Assembly (NCBI RefSeq): GCF_014696065.1
Contig: NZ_JACJPL010000024.1
Location: 1-64,000, forward strand
Source of the DNA: Leptolyngbya sp. FACHB-261
GTDB lineage: Bacteria; Cyanobacteriota; Cyanobacteriia; FACHB-261
DNA: 64,000 nt
Direction: 5' to 3'
Shown here: positions 17,488 to 27,120 of the stretch, one piece after another
Layout: every line of letters starts with the position of its first letter
Position numbering within the stretch: the first letter of the stretch is position 1
Notes under the pieces: model-generated
What the model was told of the DNA's origin: nothing
The model's database searches: none
The model's input: the letters and a program-made list of their open reading frames with translations, nothing else
Program-made: the position numbers and the translations under genes

Positions 17488-18525
17488 GTGGATAGCTCAC
17501 TCGGCCTGGAGATCATAGAGGTAGTTGAGCAGGCAGCCATCGCTTCCGCTCGTTGGATGGGAAAAGGCGAAAAGAATACCGCCGATGAAGTCGCGGTTGA
17601 GGCCATGCGGGAACGCATGAACAAAATACACATGCGGGGCCGAATTGTAATCGGTGAAGGCGAACGTGACGAAGCCCCCATGCTCTACATCGGCGAAGAA
17701 GTGGGCATCTGCACTCGTGAAGATGCCTCCCAATTTTGTAACCCCGATGAACTCGTTGAAATTGATATCGCCGTAGACCCTTGCGAAGGCACCAACCTGG
17801 TGGCTTACGGTCAGAACGGCTCAATGGCGGTGCTGGCTATCTCTGAAAAAGGCGGTCTGTTCGCAGCCCCCGACTTCTATATGAAGAAGCTAGCAGCTCC
17901 AGCGGTTGCCCAAGGCCATGTCGATATCAACAAATCTGCAACTGAGAACCTCAAAATCATCTCAGAATGCATGAACCGTTCCATTGAGGAACTAGTGGTG
18001 GTCGTCATGGACCGCCCACGCCACAAAGAGCTGATCAATGAGATCCGTGCCGCTGGGGCCCGGGTTCGTCTCATCAGCGACGGTGACGTGTCAGCCGCGA
18101 TCTCTTGCGCCTTCTCCGGCACTAACATCCATGCGCTCATGGGTATCGGTGCCGCACCTGAGGGGGTGATCTCAGCAGCAGCCATGCGTTGCCTGGGTGG
18201 TCACTTCCAAGGTCAGCTGATCTATGACCCCGAGGTCGTTAAGACTGGCTTAATTGGAGAAAGTCGCGAAGGCAACCTTGCTCGCCTCAAGGAAATGGGC
18301 ATTGATGACCCAGATCGGGTTTATAACGCTGATGAACTTGCCTCGGGCAAAGATGTTTTGTTTGCCGCCTGCGGCATTACGCCAGGTACACTAATGGAGG
18401 GAGTTCGCTTCTTTGCGGGGGGTTCACGAACCCAATCACTGATTATCTCTAGTCAGTCTAAAACAGCACGTTTTGTGGATACCATCCACATGTTCGCAGA
18501 ACCCAAGGCCTTGCAACTGCGCTAG
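17488..18525 (+). CDS. glpX: class II fructose-1,6-bisphosphatase / sedoheptulose-1,7-bisphosphatase
   Basis: 345 residues, GlpX family. Metal and substrate motifs include [13 protein letters not shown] and [14 protein letters not shown] later [14 protein letters not shown] block is conserved in this class. In cyanobacteria this bifunctional enzyme dephosphorylates FBP and SBP in the Calvin cycle. The GTG start has AAGGAGG 11 nt upstream. A strong hairpin just after the stop likely ends the transcript. hemA lies next on the same strand, a neighbourhood I recall as conserved in cyanobacteria. Confidence 0.95.
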   Translation: MDSSLGLEIIEVVEQAAIASARWMGKGEKNTADEVAVEAMRERMNKIHMRGRIVIGEGERDEAPMLYIGEEVGICTREDASQFCNPDELVEIDIAVDPCEGTNLVAYGQNGSMAVLAISEKGGLFAAPDFYMKKLAAPAVAQGHVDINKSATENLKIISECMNRSIEELVVVVMDRPRHKELINEIRAAGARVRLISDGDVSAAISCAFSGTNIHALMGIGAAPEGVISAAAMRCLGGHFQGQLIYDPEVVKTGLIGESREGNLARLKEMGIDDPDRVYNADELASGKDVLFAACGITPGTLMEGVRFFAGGSRTQSLIISSQSKTARFVDTIHMFAEPKALQLR

Positions 18526-18539
18526 GTTTTTGTCAGACG

Positions 18540-18563
18540 TGGGGAGAACCTAAGTTCTCCCCA
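18540..18563 (+). terminator. terminator hairpin after glpX
   Basis: The 10-bp arms TGGGGAGAAC and GTTCTCCCCA (18540-18549, 18554-18563) enclose a 4-nt CTAA loop, 15 bp after the glpX stop. No long T-run follows, but the stem is strong. Confidence 0.6.
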
Positions 18564-18706
18564 ACGATTCAAGGCTCATCCTCAAAATATCTTTTTTGAA
18601 TTGCAACCCATCGAGTCTTAATCTGAGTTTCAGCACTGTGTTTGGGTACTTTGTAACCAACACCATCAAGAAGCTCGGTGGGGCTGATAAAAGTTAGGGA
18701 GTCAGC

Positions 18707-20023
18707 ATGAATATTGCGGTGGTGGGGCTTAGCCACAAGACAGCCCCTGTGGAAATCCGTGAGAAGCTCAGCATTCCCTCCGCCCAAGTCGGAGAGGCGA
18801 CCGCTCAGCTACGCAGCTACCCACACGTTGATGAAGTAGCGATTCTGAGTACCTGTAACCGGATGGAGCTTTACCTCGTCGTCAATGAGACCGAGGGAGG
18901 CATTCGGGAAGTTACGCAATTTCTATCTGAATCCAGCCGTATCCCGCTGCACCTACTCCGCCACCACCTGTTTATCCTGCTGCACCAGGACGCTGTTATG
19001 CACCTGATGCGGGTGGCGGCAGGGCTAGATTCGCTGGTTTTGGGGGAAGGTCAAATCCTCTCTCAGGTCAAACACACGCACAAGTTAGGCCAGCAGCATA
19101 GCGGTACGGGTCCAATTCTCAACCGACTGCTCAAGCAGTCTATCTCGGCGGGCAAGCGAGTGCGCACAGAGACCAGCATCGGCACGGGGGCGGTTTCAAT
19201 TAGCTCTGCTGCAGTTGAGCTGGCTCAAATCAAGGCGCAAACCTTGGGCGACAAGCGCATCACTATTGTGGGCGCAGGCAAGATGTCGCGCCTTCTGGTA
19301 CAGCACTTGTTGGCCAAGGGTGCCGAGCGAATTTGCATTTTGAACCGCTCGCTAGAGCGAGCCCGAGAGCTGGTATCTCAGTTTGGCGATGCAGACCTTC
19401 AGATCGAACCTCTAGACAGTTTGTCTAAGGTTTTGGTCCAGTCTGATCTAGTCTTTACCAGTACTGCCGCCAACGAGCCCCTGCTCTACCGCGACAACCT
19501 AGAACCGATTGTGAGTGAGCGCTCTGACTCCTGCGGTGGCTTGCCCCTGCTCGTGTTCGATATCTCGGTGCCCCGCAACGTTCACGCCAATGTGAACGAG
19601 CTGGCCCCCGTTCAGGCCTTCGATGTCGATGACCTAGAAGCGGTAGTTGCCCAGAACCAAGAGAGCCGTCGGGCGATGGCCTTCGAAGCCGAGAATTTAC
19701 TCGAAGAAGAAGTGCTGGGCTTTGACGAGTGGTGGCGCTCGCTGGAAACAGTTCCTACGATCAGCTGCCTGCGCGCCAAGATCGAGGGCATTCGGGAGCA
19801 GGAACTCGAAAAGGCACTTTCCCGTCTGGGCACCGAGTTTGCTGAGAAGCATCAGGAAGTGATCGAAGCCCTAACCCGTGGCATCGTCAACAAGATCCTG
19901 CATGACCCAATGGTGCAATTGCGCGCTCAGCAGGATATTGAGGCACGCCGTCGTGCTATGCAAACTCTGCATCTCCTGTTCAATCTGGAGACGCTGGGAA
20001 GTATGGTGAAGCACAACACCTAA
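18707..20023 (+). CDS. hemA: glutamyl-tRNA reductase
   Basis: 438 residues. The N-terminal catalytic domain holds [13 protein letters not shown] with the active-site Cys, and [13 protein letters not shown]. The Rossmann NADPH domain has [17 protein letters not shown]. The C-terminal dimerisation helices end at LHLLFNLE. It reduces glutamyl-tRNA(Glu) to glutamate-1-semialdehyde, the first committed step to chlorophyll, haem and bilins. GGGAG lies 5 nt upstream of the ATG. Its products feed the por and phytochrome chromophore pathways seen elsewhere in the window. Confidence 0.97.
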   Translation: MNIAVVGLSHKTAPVEIREKLSIPSAQVGEATAQLRSYPHVDEVAILSTCNRMELYLVVNETEGGIREVTQFLSESSRIPLHLLRHHLFILLHQDAVMHLMRVAAGLDSLVLGEGQILSQVKHTHKLGQQHSGTGPILNRLLKQSISAGKRVRTETSIGTGAVSISSAAVELAQIKAQTLGDKRITIVGAGKMSRLLVQHLLAKGAERICILNRSLERARELVSQFGDADLQIEPLDSLSKVLVQSDLVFTSTAANEPLLYRDNLEPIVSERSDSCGGLPLLVFDISVPRNVHANVNELAPVQAFDVDDLEAVVAQNQESRRAMAFEAENLLEEEVLGFDEWWRSLETVPTISCLRAKIEGIREQELEKALSRLGTEFAEKHQEVIEALTRGIVNKILHDPMVQLRAQQDIEARRRAMQTLHLLFNLETLGSMVKHNT

Positions 20024-20111
20024 CGGGTTGGTTTGGAGGGGTAAAGCCTTGGTCCGCTTCGCAGTTCTCGCCCGCCTTGGTTTAAGCTCGCCAGTCAACA
20101 CGTGTAGGTCT

Positions 20112-21512
20112 ATGGCCAGTCGGCAATGGTACGTAGCAGCGCTGATCTCAGTGCTGCTTGGCCTTAGTTCTAGCCAGCCTGCACGGGCTCAGAACACCCC
20201 TGCCTATCCTCGGGAGCTAGCCACAGCCAGCGCACGGCAGCAGCAACGGCAGCAGCAAGAGCGCCAGATTCGCCCTGAAAGTTACGATCTCCGATCTAAT
20301 CCCGTTACGGATGCCAACGAGGGGTATTGGCGGAACCTGCTGTGGACAACGGCAGTAGTTGAACCTCAGGAGCCTTACGTTGCTGAAGCTCTAAGTGGCA
20401 TTCTCAGCTTGGCGTTGCGCCCTGTCTCCGCTGGGCAAGCGCGAACTGTAACGGCGGCGTTGCGAGTCGCGAATCAGCTTTACCAGAAGGATCCACAGAC
20501 CTACGCTCCGGTAGGAGCGCAACTCCGTCAGATCATTAATTGGAGCCCCAAATCAGATTGGGTAGCACTGGCTCTGTCAGCGCTAGCCGATGCTCCTTGT
20601 CAAGACGCATTCTGTAATCCGGCGGCTTTAGCTGCAACTGCCCGACAGCGCTTCCCGAATTGGGCCAATGACCTGGCCTTGCAGACCACGCTCAGAGACT
20701 TGGATCAGCAGATCCGTCCTCAGCCTCTGCCACCGCTAGCCGACTTGCTGGCTTACCAAATTGCGCCTGGCGAATTGCAACTTTATGTTCTTTGTCGGCC
20801 CAATCGAGCGGTGGCCTGCACTACGCTCCTTAAAGATCGCACTGGGCAATTCGTACGCGATAACAATAATCAGCTTTGGAGTGTGCCGCTTCTCACTCGT
20901 TCACTGCACGACCTGCGCTGGAATTTTACGCGGGGTAATACTCCTCTCGGCATCCACCGCATCGAGAGCACAGTGGAGCGAACTGACCCCAAGTTTTTCA
21001 GAGCTTTTGGTCAATTTCCTTTGGTCCAATTGTTCGTTCCCTTTGAGAATGGGGTTAAAGCTTTTCTGCCCGGTCAACCCGGAGCCTTTACTGGTTCGCT
21101 ACAAGCTTATACTGCTCTTTTACCGCCTTCCTGGCGGAATTATTCACCAATTCAGCAGAGCTATTGGGCAGGCCGTTTAGGTCGCAGTCTGTTCCGCATT
21201 CACGGCACTGGTGATGCACCTAGCTTTTTCAGTGGCTCCCAACGCAATCTAGATACTCGTGATTGGAGCTTAGCTATTGGTTGCCTGTCAGTCCGGGAAC
21301 TCTATGACGAGACAGGAGCCCTCCAGCAAGCGGATATGCCCCGAATTCTCAATGCCCTTGCCCAAGCTGGGGGTACGAATTTCACGGGCTATTTGATTGC
21401 AGTTGAGTTACCCGATGCTGGATCCAGCAATCAGCCCGTTTCTTTAAACGACCTAGCTACTGTGGTGGCTCATGTTGAGAACCAGCGCAATCCAGTGAGC
21501 TTCGTAAAGTGA
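20112..21512 (+). CDS. exported protein with L,D-transpeptidase-like catalytic motif
   Basis: Predicted 466 residues from ATG 20112. The frame is open upstream to 20028, but the ATG directly precedes a good signal peptide (YVAALISVLLGLSSSQPARA/Q). A helical Gln-rich region follows. The C-terminal third has LFRIHGTGDAPSFF and, about 20 residues on, SLAIGCLSVRELYD. These resemble the His and S/T-x-G-C blocks of YkuD L,D-transpeptidases, which cross-link peptidoglycan, though the spacing and the Ala-Ile before GC are unusual. The family is therefore probable, not certain. It lies 88 bp after hemA on the same strand. Confidence 0.6.
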   Translation: MASRQWYVAALISVLLGLSSSQPARAQNTPAYPRELATASARQQQRQQQERQIRPESYDLRSNPVTDANEGYWRNLLWTTAVVEPQEPYVAEALSGILSLALRPVSAGQARTVTAALRVANQLYQKDPQTYAPVGAQLRQIINWSPKSDWVALALSALADAPCQDAFCNPAALAATARQRFPNWANDLALQTTLRDLDQQIRPQPLPPLADLLAYQIAPGELQLYVLCRPNRAVACTTLLKDRTGQFVRDNNNQLWSVPLLTRSLHDLRWNFTRGNTPLGIHRIESTVERTDPKFFRAFGQFPLVQLFVPFENGVKAFLPGQPGAFTGSLQAYTALLPPSWRNYSPIQQSYWAGRLGRSLFRIHGTGDAPSFFSGSQRNLDTRDWSLAIGCLSVRELYDETGALQQADMPRILNALAQAGGTNFTGYLIAVELPDAGSSNQPVSLNDLATVVAHVENQRNPVSFVK

Positions 21513-21534
21513 GCGTTGCAGAGGGCAGCAAAAT

Positions 21535-22257
21535 CTAGGGCGATAAGCGAGCTTTTTTGAGGCGGGTTGCTTCGTACCAGGCCGCGATATCCGGCACCCA
21601 AGCTTGAAAGTGAGGCCACATGAGTTCGCACAGTTTCTGCGCTTCTAGTTGAGCATCAGCTTTCCAACGCAGATCGAGCAGGTGCATAAATGAGCGCACA
21701 TTGGCAGATAAAACCCAATGCTGGCGCACATCGAAAGGAATCAAACCTCGTGCATGTTCTTCTGAAAACCCTAACTCGATTTTTCCTTGATAGCGTTTGC
21801 AGGCTTCCCAGCACCATTGCAAATCTCTAGCGCGTTCTTCAGCATCATAGAAATACTTTTTGCCTTGGCGGTCGGCGTAAGCTCCGACGGGACGCAGGTA
21901 AAACACTTCCTCGATCTCACGATTACCTGTCACTACGTCTAAAATACGTTGCCCCGTGTAGCGTCCAGATTGAACATCGAAACTCACGCCCACCCGATGA
22001 GTTCGAATTTGTTGCATTGTGCTGTGAGGAAACCAACCGCAATTCAGCACAATTTGTGGATGTTCGAGTGGTCCAAAATGGCCTCGATTTGCAGACAAAA
22101 GACGTTTGATAACGACCTCACCACACTTCTGTTCATCCGGCCATTGCTGCCGCTCAGACCAGACAAATTCCTCAGAGTAATCTTGGTGCATTGCTGCATA
22201 AATCACCTGCTGGGGATTGGGAGTTTGGGCAATGACCTCAACAGTAAACCGATCCAT
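21535..22257 (-). CDS. thyX: flavin-dependent thymidylate synthase
   Basis: Predicted 240 residues from ATG 22257 (the frame is open to 22353, but the family starts near MDRFTVEVIAQTPNP). The ThyX signature region reads RTHRVGVSFDVQSGRYTG, a variant of the RHR-x7-S motif that binds FAD and dUMP. FGPLEHPQIVLNCGWFPHS and WVLSANVRSFMHLLDLR are also family blocks. It makes dTMP using methylene-tetrahydrofolate and reduced flavin. The gene is convergent with the exported protein and divergent from the hydrolase. Confidence 0.93.
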   Translation of the reverse strand: MDRFTVEVIAQTPNPQQVIYAAMHQDYSEEFVWSERQQWPDEQKCGEVVIKRLLSANRGHFGPLEHPQIVLNCGWFPHSTMQQIRTHRVGVSFDVQSGRYTGQRILDVVTGNREIEEVFYLRPVGAYADRQGKKYFYDAEERARDLQWCWEACKRYQGKIELGFSEEHARGLIPFDVRQHWVLSANVRSFMHLLDLRWKADAQLEAQKLCELMWPHFQAWVPDIAAWYEATRLKKARLSP

Positions 22258-22448
22258 AAGAAGTGTGATGGGAATGCTAGGCTTTCGAGCCAGGGTGGCA
22301 GCTGAGTTTTTGATTTTAAGCGTTACTGTTACAAAGCGAAAGTAGCGAATCAAATCTTAAGCTTCAGCTCAGAGTCTGCTCGTGACGAGTCTAAGTGCCT
22401 GTGGCACTCTTGAGACGTACACCTCTTCAAATTAGGCATTGCATTTAG

Positions 22449-23522
22449 ATGGGCAACGCGTCCTATGCAGAGTTCGTTGCTGACCTTGTTCAGAGCACCC
22501 GTCGTCGGGAAGACGCATTACCCCTGGTAGATGAGACCTGCCGCTCTCGATTGCGGCTACACCCCACCAAACCCGCCAGAGTTATCGTGTTCTTCCACGG
22601 CTTCACAGCAGCTCCCGATCAGTTCGATCCAATGGGCGAAATACTGTATCGCCTAGGCTATAACGTCGTCTCGCCTCTGATGCCAGGGCACGGACAAGCA
22701 GGCAACTGGAGCGCCGACCAACCGCCGCCTTTGCCAGAAAGCCCGATGCTCTACAAAAAATTTGCCCTCGACTGGCTAGATCGGTCGCAAGTTTTGGGCG
22801 ATCAGATGATCGTGTGTGGATTATCCGGTGGCGGCACTCTGGCTGGCTGGCTGGCCTATGCGCGGGCTAACCAACTTGACCGCGCCATGCTGTATGCACC
22901 GTATCTGGGAGCCAGCATGAAGGTGATCGATCTGATCATGGGCGTTTCTAAACGGGCCAATCCCTTCTATGTTTCTTGGCCCAAAGTCGAGAACCAAGCC
23001 CCAGCCAATAATACGGCTCGCTACAGCTATCCTGGCTTTCGTTTAGGCGCGCTCCAAGCATTCTTAGACCTGGGCCGCGAAGTGCTCGAATTGGCGCAGA
23101 GACAAGCAGGTGCGCCCCTGTTTATTGTCTCTAGTGAGAGCGACAAAGCCGTGAGTAACACCGACCACAAGATTCTGTTTGAGCGAGCCGTAAAACGTAA
23201 TCCCCGCAGTTGGTATATACGCTTTGACCGCGTATTAGACATTCCCCATGCCATGATGCGGCAGGTGGACGGCAACCAATGGGAGAATCTCTTGATTGGC
23301 CTGACCCGCGCCTATCTTGAAAGCGATTTTACCTGGAAAGAGCTGGGGGATCTAGCCGTGGCTATGACCAAAGGCAAAACAGTAAATCAGGCCCTAACTC
23401 AGTTTGGGTGGACCCAGCGCGCTACGCCCAATCTGCCGATTATGCTGACCATGATGGACAAGCGCAGCCTGGTCGAAGAGCGCAACGCCAGCCGTCCGCA
23501 GCAGTTTAATCGCGGGCGCTAG
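22449..23522 (+). CDS. alpha/beta hydrolase, esterase-like
   Basis: 357 residues. Alpha/beta-hydrolase landmarks are the oxyanion motif VFFHGFTAAPDQF, the nucleophile elbow CGLSGGGTLAGW (Ser), acid SESDKAVS (Asp) and the terminal IPHAMM (His). The triad is complete. A C-terminal extension of about 80 residues after the His (from about 275, WENLLIGLTRAYLES) is not part of the core fold. The substrate is unknown. No partner gene is adjacent. Confidence 0.75.
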   Translation: MGNASYAEFVADLVQSTRRREDALPLVDETCRSRLRLHPTKPARVIVFFHGFTAAPDQFDPMGEILYRLGYNVVSPLMPGHGQAGNWSADQPPPLPESPMLYKKFALDWLDRSQVLGDQMIVCGLSGGGTLAGWLAYARANQLDRAMLYAPYLGASMKVIDLIMGVSKRANPFYVSWPKVENQAPANNTARYSYPGFRLGALQAFLDLGREVLELAQRQAGAPLFIVSSESDKAVSNTDHKILFERAVKRNPRSWYIRFDRVLDIPHAMMRQVDGNQWENLLIGLTRAYLESDFTWKELGDLAVAMTKGKTVNQALTQFGWTQRATPNLPIMLTMMDKRSLVEERNASRPQQFNRGR

Positions 23523-23714
23523 TCGTGCTCGTTAACGCCGATTAAACTCAATTCAGCTTGAGTTCACCCCGGTGTAAAACGAGTCCCATAAGTTGCGGAG
23601 AAGCTACCTCGACAAAGGGGAAAGGGGGTAGTTAAATATGGAGTCATTGCGCGGATTGCTGGGCAGTGCAATGTAAGGTGTGAGGACGCGAGGCTTGAGG
23701 TGTGAACTGAGTTT

Positions 23715-24473
23715 ATGACCAGCGTGTCTTTGTTTGAAGCTGGGGCGCCTCGCACGCACGAGGTCTTGGGCCTACCCGTCCACATCCTGCCAGATTATCC
23801 AGCTTGGCTAGCTGAGCAGGTAGCACGGGGCCAAGGCACCCAAGTAGTGACTCTGAACGCAGAAATGGCAATCCAGGGCGAGCGTAACGCTCCCTTAGCT
23901 GACATCATTCATCAGGCCGAGCTGGTGGTTCCTGATGGATCGGGTGTCGTTCTCTACTTGCGTAGCCGAGGGTTGAAAGTTCAGCGTTGCCCTGGAATTG
24001 AATTAGCCGAGGCTCTAATTCAGCAGGCTCATCTACGTGGCTGGCGTGTGCTGCTGTACGGCGGCGGCCCCGGCGTCACTACCTCTGTGGCAGAGCGCTG
24101 GCAATCGCAATACCCAGGTGTGAATATTGTGGGGGCTTGGCACGGTTATCTTGCGGCAGAGGAAATCGCCGCCCTCAGCGAGACAATCCAGCGTCAGTCT
24201 CCCCAGTTGGTTCTGGTGGGTCTAGGCGTTCCCCGCCAGGAATTCTGGATTGCGGAGCACCGCCATTTGTGCCCTAGTGCAACCTGGATCGGTGTGGGGG
24301 GAAGCTTTGATATCTGGGCCGGAACCAAGACAAGGGCACCCCGTTGGTTGAGAGAAAACCACCTTGAATGGGTCTATCGACTTTACAAAGAACCCTGGCG
24401 CTGGCGACGGATGCTGGCATTGCCACTGTTTGCTTGGCGGGCAATTTGCACGCTAGCCAGCAATCAGAGATAA
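23715..24473 (+). CDS. WecG/TagA/CpsF family glycosyltransferase
   Basis: 252 residues. Family blocks are VVTLNAEMAIQGERN (acceptor region), VVPDGSGVVLYLRSRG, LLYGGGPGVTTSVAERW and LVGLGVPRQEFWIAEHR. GVGGSFDIWAGTKTRAPRW and ENHLEWVYRLYKEPWRWRRM follow at the C-terminus. The family transfers ManNAc(A)-type sugars to undecaprenyl-linked acceptors at the membrane in exopolysaccharide or wall polymer synthesis. The exact sugar cannot be told. It precedes ftsE by 84 bp on the same strand. Confidence 0.9.
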   Translation: MTSVSLFEAGAPRTHEVLGLPVHILPDYPAWLAEQVARGQGTQVVTLNAEMAIQGERNAPLADIIHQAELVVPDGSGVVLYLRSRGLKVQRCPGIELAEALIQQAHLRGWRVLLYGGGPGVTTSVAERWQSQYPGVNIVGAWHGYLAAEEIAALSETIQRQSPQLVLVGLGVPRQEFWIAEHRHLCPSATWIGVGGSFDIWAGTKTRAPRWLRENHLEWVYRLYKEPWRWRRMLALPLFAWRAICTLASNQR

Positions 24474-24557
24474 GGCAACCAGAGCCAATTTTGGGCGGTG
24501 CATCGGTGATTTTCTTGAAGCGTCTATCAAGTTTGGTATTTAGGTAGTGAGGCTTTC

Positions 24558-25397
24558 ATGACTCAGGCCCCGTCCCGTCCTCCTTTGCATCTAGACTCAC
24601 CCCGTCGGGTTCCTATTCCGCCTCCGCTCCCTGTGCGACCGGGCCTGCGCACAACAGGCATTGAGATCCCAACGGCACCTGTAATTCAGGTCAACCCCAC
24701 CCCGGCACCCCTCGGCCCGCTCCGCCCAACCTTGATCCGGTTAGCTTCCGTTGTCAAGACCTACCAAAATGGCAGCCCTAGCCTGAAAGGGGTGGACCTA
24801 GAGGTTCGGCAGGGCGATTTTCTATTTGTGACGGGTCCCTCCGGTTCTGGTAAGTCAACCCTTCTGAAGTTGCTCTACGGCGAAGAACGGGTCTGTCAGG
24901 GTGAAATTACTGTGGATGGCTTTGACCTCAGCCGGGTTCGTGGTCGTCAGCTTGCAATGTTGCGCCGTCGCATCGGCATCGTGTTTCAGGATTACAAGCT
25001 CATTCCCCGCCGTACAGTTTCGGAGAATGTAGCCTTTGTCCTGCGCGCTCAGGGCTTCGACCGCAAAGAAATTCGTCGGCGTTTAGCACCGGCCCTGCGG
25101 ATGGTGGGTCTATGCGACAAAGCAGATCGTTTCCCTGAAGAACTCTCTGGCGGAGAGCAGCAGCGGGTCAGTATTGCGCGAGCAATTGTAGGCACGCCAC
25201 CATTGCTATTGGCAGATGAACCCACTGGTAATTTGGACGCCGCCAATGCTTGGCAGGTGATCAAGATTCTCAAAAAGCTTAACTCGTTTGGGGTAACGGT
25301 TATTGTCACCACCCACGATGAGAATTTAGTGCGCATCTCCAACCATCCGGTCGTGCAGTTGCGTGCTGGTCAGTTGCACCCTGTCCGCGATTTATAA
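24558..25397 (+). CDS. ftsE: FtsE-type cell-division ABC transporter ATPase with N-terminal extension
   Basis: 279 residues. About 55 residues of Pro-rich, probably disordered sequence come before the ABC domain, which starts near LIRLASVVKTYQNG. Walker A is GPSGSGKST, the Q-loop is VFQDYKLIP, the signature is LSGGEQQRVSIARAI and Walker B is LLADEPTGNLD. FtsE with FtsX regulates septal peptidoglycan hydrolysis. FtsE is usually about 220 residues, so the extension is unusual. GAGG lies 5 nt upstream of the ATG. The next gene is ftsX, 20 bp downstream. Confidence 0.9.
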   Translation: MTQAPSRPPLHLDSPRRVPIPPPLPVRPGLRTTGIEIPTAPVIQVNPTPAPLGPLRPTLIRLASVVKTYQNGSPSLKGVDLEVRQGDFLFVTGPSGSGKSTLLKLLYGEERVCQGEITVDGFDLSRVRGRQLAMLRRRIGIVFQDYKLIPRRTVSENVAFVLRAQGFDRKEIRRRLAPALRMVGLCDKADRFPEELSGGEQQRVSIARAIVGTPPLLLADEPTGNLDAANAWQVIKILKKLNSFGVTVIVTTHDENLVRISNHPVVQLRAGQLHPVRDL

Positions 25398-25417
25398 GCG
25401 ATTTATTAAGCTCTACC

Positions 25418-26320
25418 ATGCGCCGTTTCCTCACCAAGCTGGATTATCTGTTGCGGGAAACCCTCTTGGGGCTGCGGCGGGGCGGTTGGATGAACTGGGC
25501 TGCGATCAGCACAGTGACTGTGTTGTTGTTTCTGTTTGGCATCAGCTTGCAGACCTCCTGGCAGCTCAATGGCCTACTAGAGCAATTGGGCAATCAGTTA
25601 GAAGTTTCGGTCTACTTGCAACCGGAAGTGCGGGCTCAAACCATTCAAGTCCAGATTTCTGGTTTGGATGGCGTTGCGGATGTTCAGACAGTCACCAAAG
25701 AAGCAGCTTGGCAGGGTTTGCTCAAGGAGTTGGGCAACACCGATATTCAGGGTGCAACAGCCCAGCTAGAGGGCAACCCCCTAGTTGATTCTTTAAAGGT
25801 CAAAGCCCGAAACCCGGAGCAAGTCTCAGCGCTCGCCTCTCAAATCGAACAAATCCAGGGAATTGATGAGGTGCAATATGCCAATGAGGCTGTCCAAAGT
25901 CTGGCACACCTCAATCAAGGGTTGGGTTGGCTTAGTCTAGGCGTCATCACCGTTCTGACCCTGACAGCGATCGCTGTGATCACTACGACAATTCGCCTAA
26001 TCGTCATGGCTCGTCGCCGTGAAATCGAGGTGATGCAGCTGGTTGGTGCAACGGTAGTTTGGATTTATTTCCCGTTTATTTTGCAGGGAATTACCTTTGG
26101 TCTAACGGGGTCTGCTGTCGCCTGGGGTTTGATTGTTGGTGTGCAGCAATTTCTGGTCGATATTCTGCAACAGCAGCCAGATCTGGTGCAATTTTTTGCC
26201 GAGAGCCTAGCCCTCAAACCGTTGCAAGTGTTGTTGCTACCATTGATTTTGATTGGTTTTGGCACAACCGTGGGAATCGTTGGCAGTTTGTTCGCAGTGC
26301 GGCGCTTTGCCCTGCGCTAG
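25418..26320 (+). CDS. ftsX: FtsX-type cell-division ABC transporter permease
   Basis: 300 residues. One TM segment is near the N-terminus (about 25-48). A periplasmic domain follows (about 50-170) with LEVSVYLQPEVRAQ, typical of FtsX. Three more TM segments lie in the C-terminal half, with the FtsX_C motif ARRREIEVMQLVGAT. FtsX relays FtsE ATP hydrolysis to peptidoglycan hydrolases at the septum. The pair ftsE-ftsX is a clear operon. A convergent hairpin at 26371 follows. Confidence 0.92.
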   Translation: MRRFLTKLDYLLRETLLGLRRGGWMNWAAISTVTVLLFLFGISLQTSWQLNGLLEQLGNQLEVSVYLQPEVRAQTIQVQISGLDGVADVQTVTKEAAWQGLLKELGNTDIQGATAQLEGNPLVDSLKVKARNPEQVSALASQIEQIQGIDEVQYANEAVQSLAHLNQGLGWLSLGVITVLTLTAIAVITTTIRLIVMARRREIEVMQLVGATVVWIYFPFILQGITFGLTGSAVAWGLIVGVQQFLVDILQQQPDLVQFFAESLALKPLQVLLLPLILIGFGTTVGIVGSLFAVRRFALR

Positions 26321-26370
26321 ATTTGCCTTGCCCCAGAACTAATGGTCAGATACTAAGGGCCAGATAATTT

Positions 26371-26398
26371 AGAGACTCGAATCTAAATCCGAGTCTCT
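26371..26398. terminator. hairpin between convergent ftsX and lipoate ligase-like gene
   Basis: Perfect 9-bp arms AGAGACTCG and CGAGTCTCT (26371-26379, 26390-26398) with a 10-nt loop sit between two converging stops, so it may serve both genes. Confidence 0.55.
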
Positions 26399-26400
26399 CG

Positions 26401-27120
26401 CTAATTACCGTGATCGCTCGCAGCAATTGAAGGAACTGAAGCCCTTGAGGGCATGTCACCCAACCAACGCTCTGCTTTCCCTGTCAGGCTCTCTGTCAGT
26501 TGCTGAATTAAATCTGGTAATTGCTCCCGGCTGTAGCCTAGCAAGTCAACCAAACCTAGAGGTTCAGGAGTTTCTGGCCCAAACACATAACGCCACAGAT
26601 TTGCATCAGGCGCTAACTGAATCGAGCCATGCTGTAGAACAGCACCATGACGCCAAACTTGGGCGCTGCCGATCAGTTTGCGGCCATCGTTAAGAACCAG
26701 GTCAGCGTCTGTGGCAGTGCCAAAGCAACTGGGGTTGTGGATATAACCACGGCCAGTACAGCCAAAAGACAATTCAACGCCAAACTCTCGCAACCCCTCG
26801 ATCAAGAAGGTGCAGAGTTGGCGGTAGATTTGGCAACGGCGTCCTGACAGCCAGGCAGCAGGCAGCACCAGGGCATAGGTTAGATCTGCTTGATGCAGTA
26901 CCGCTCGTCCACCGGTCGGACGACGTACTACATCAAGCCCCAATGAACTTAGGCTCGACCAGTGTGGCAGCACCCGCTGGTTGCGGCCTAAGGATAAAGC
27001 AGGAGGATTCCAAGTATAGAAGCGCAGAGCTGGTGCCTGAGTCAGCATGGACTCATCCAGGGCCATCTGCGCTGCACCAGGAGCGCTCAGAAAAGGCAGT
27101 AGACGCGCCGAGCTAGGCAC
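26401..27120 (-). CDS. lipoate-protein ligase A family protein
   Basis: Predicted 239 residues from GTG 27120. BPL/LplA fold motifs are RRPTGGRAVLHQADLTYALVLP (lipoyl-AMP binding) and the catalytic-type Lys in LNDGRKLIGSAQVW. It attaches or transfers octanoyl/lipoyl groups to E2 and GcvH proteins. The frame is open to ATG 27147, but GTG 27120 has GGAG 4 nt upstream and overlaps the preceding YbjN-like stop by 8 nt, a normal coupling. The two minus-strand genes are therefore co-translated. Whether it works as a ligase or an octanoyltransferase is open. Confidence 0.8.
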   Translation of the reverse strand: MPSSARLLPFLSAPGAAQMALDESMLTQAPALRFYTWNPPALSLGRNQRVLPHWSSLSSLGLDVVRRPTGGRAVLHQADLTYALVLPAAWLSGRRCQIYRQLCTFLIEGLREFGVELSFGCTGRGYIHNPSCFGTATDADLVLNDGRKLIGSAQVWRHGAVLQHGSIQLAPDANLWRYVFGPETPEPLGLVDLLGYSREQLPDLIQQLTESLTGKAERWLGDMPSRASVPSIAASDHGN

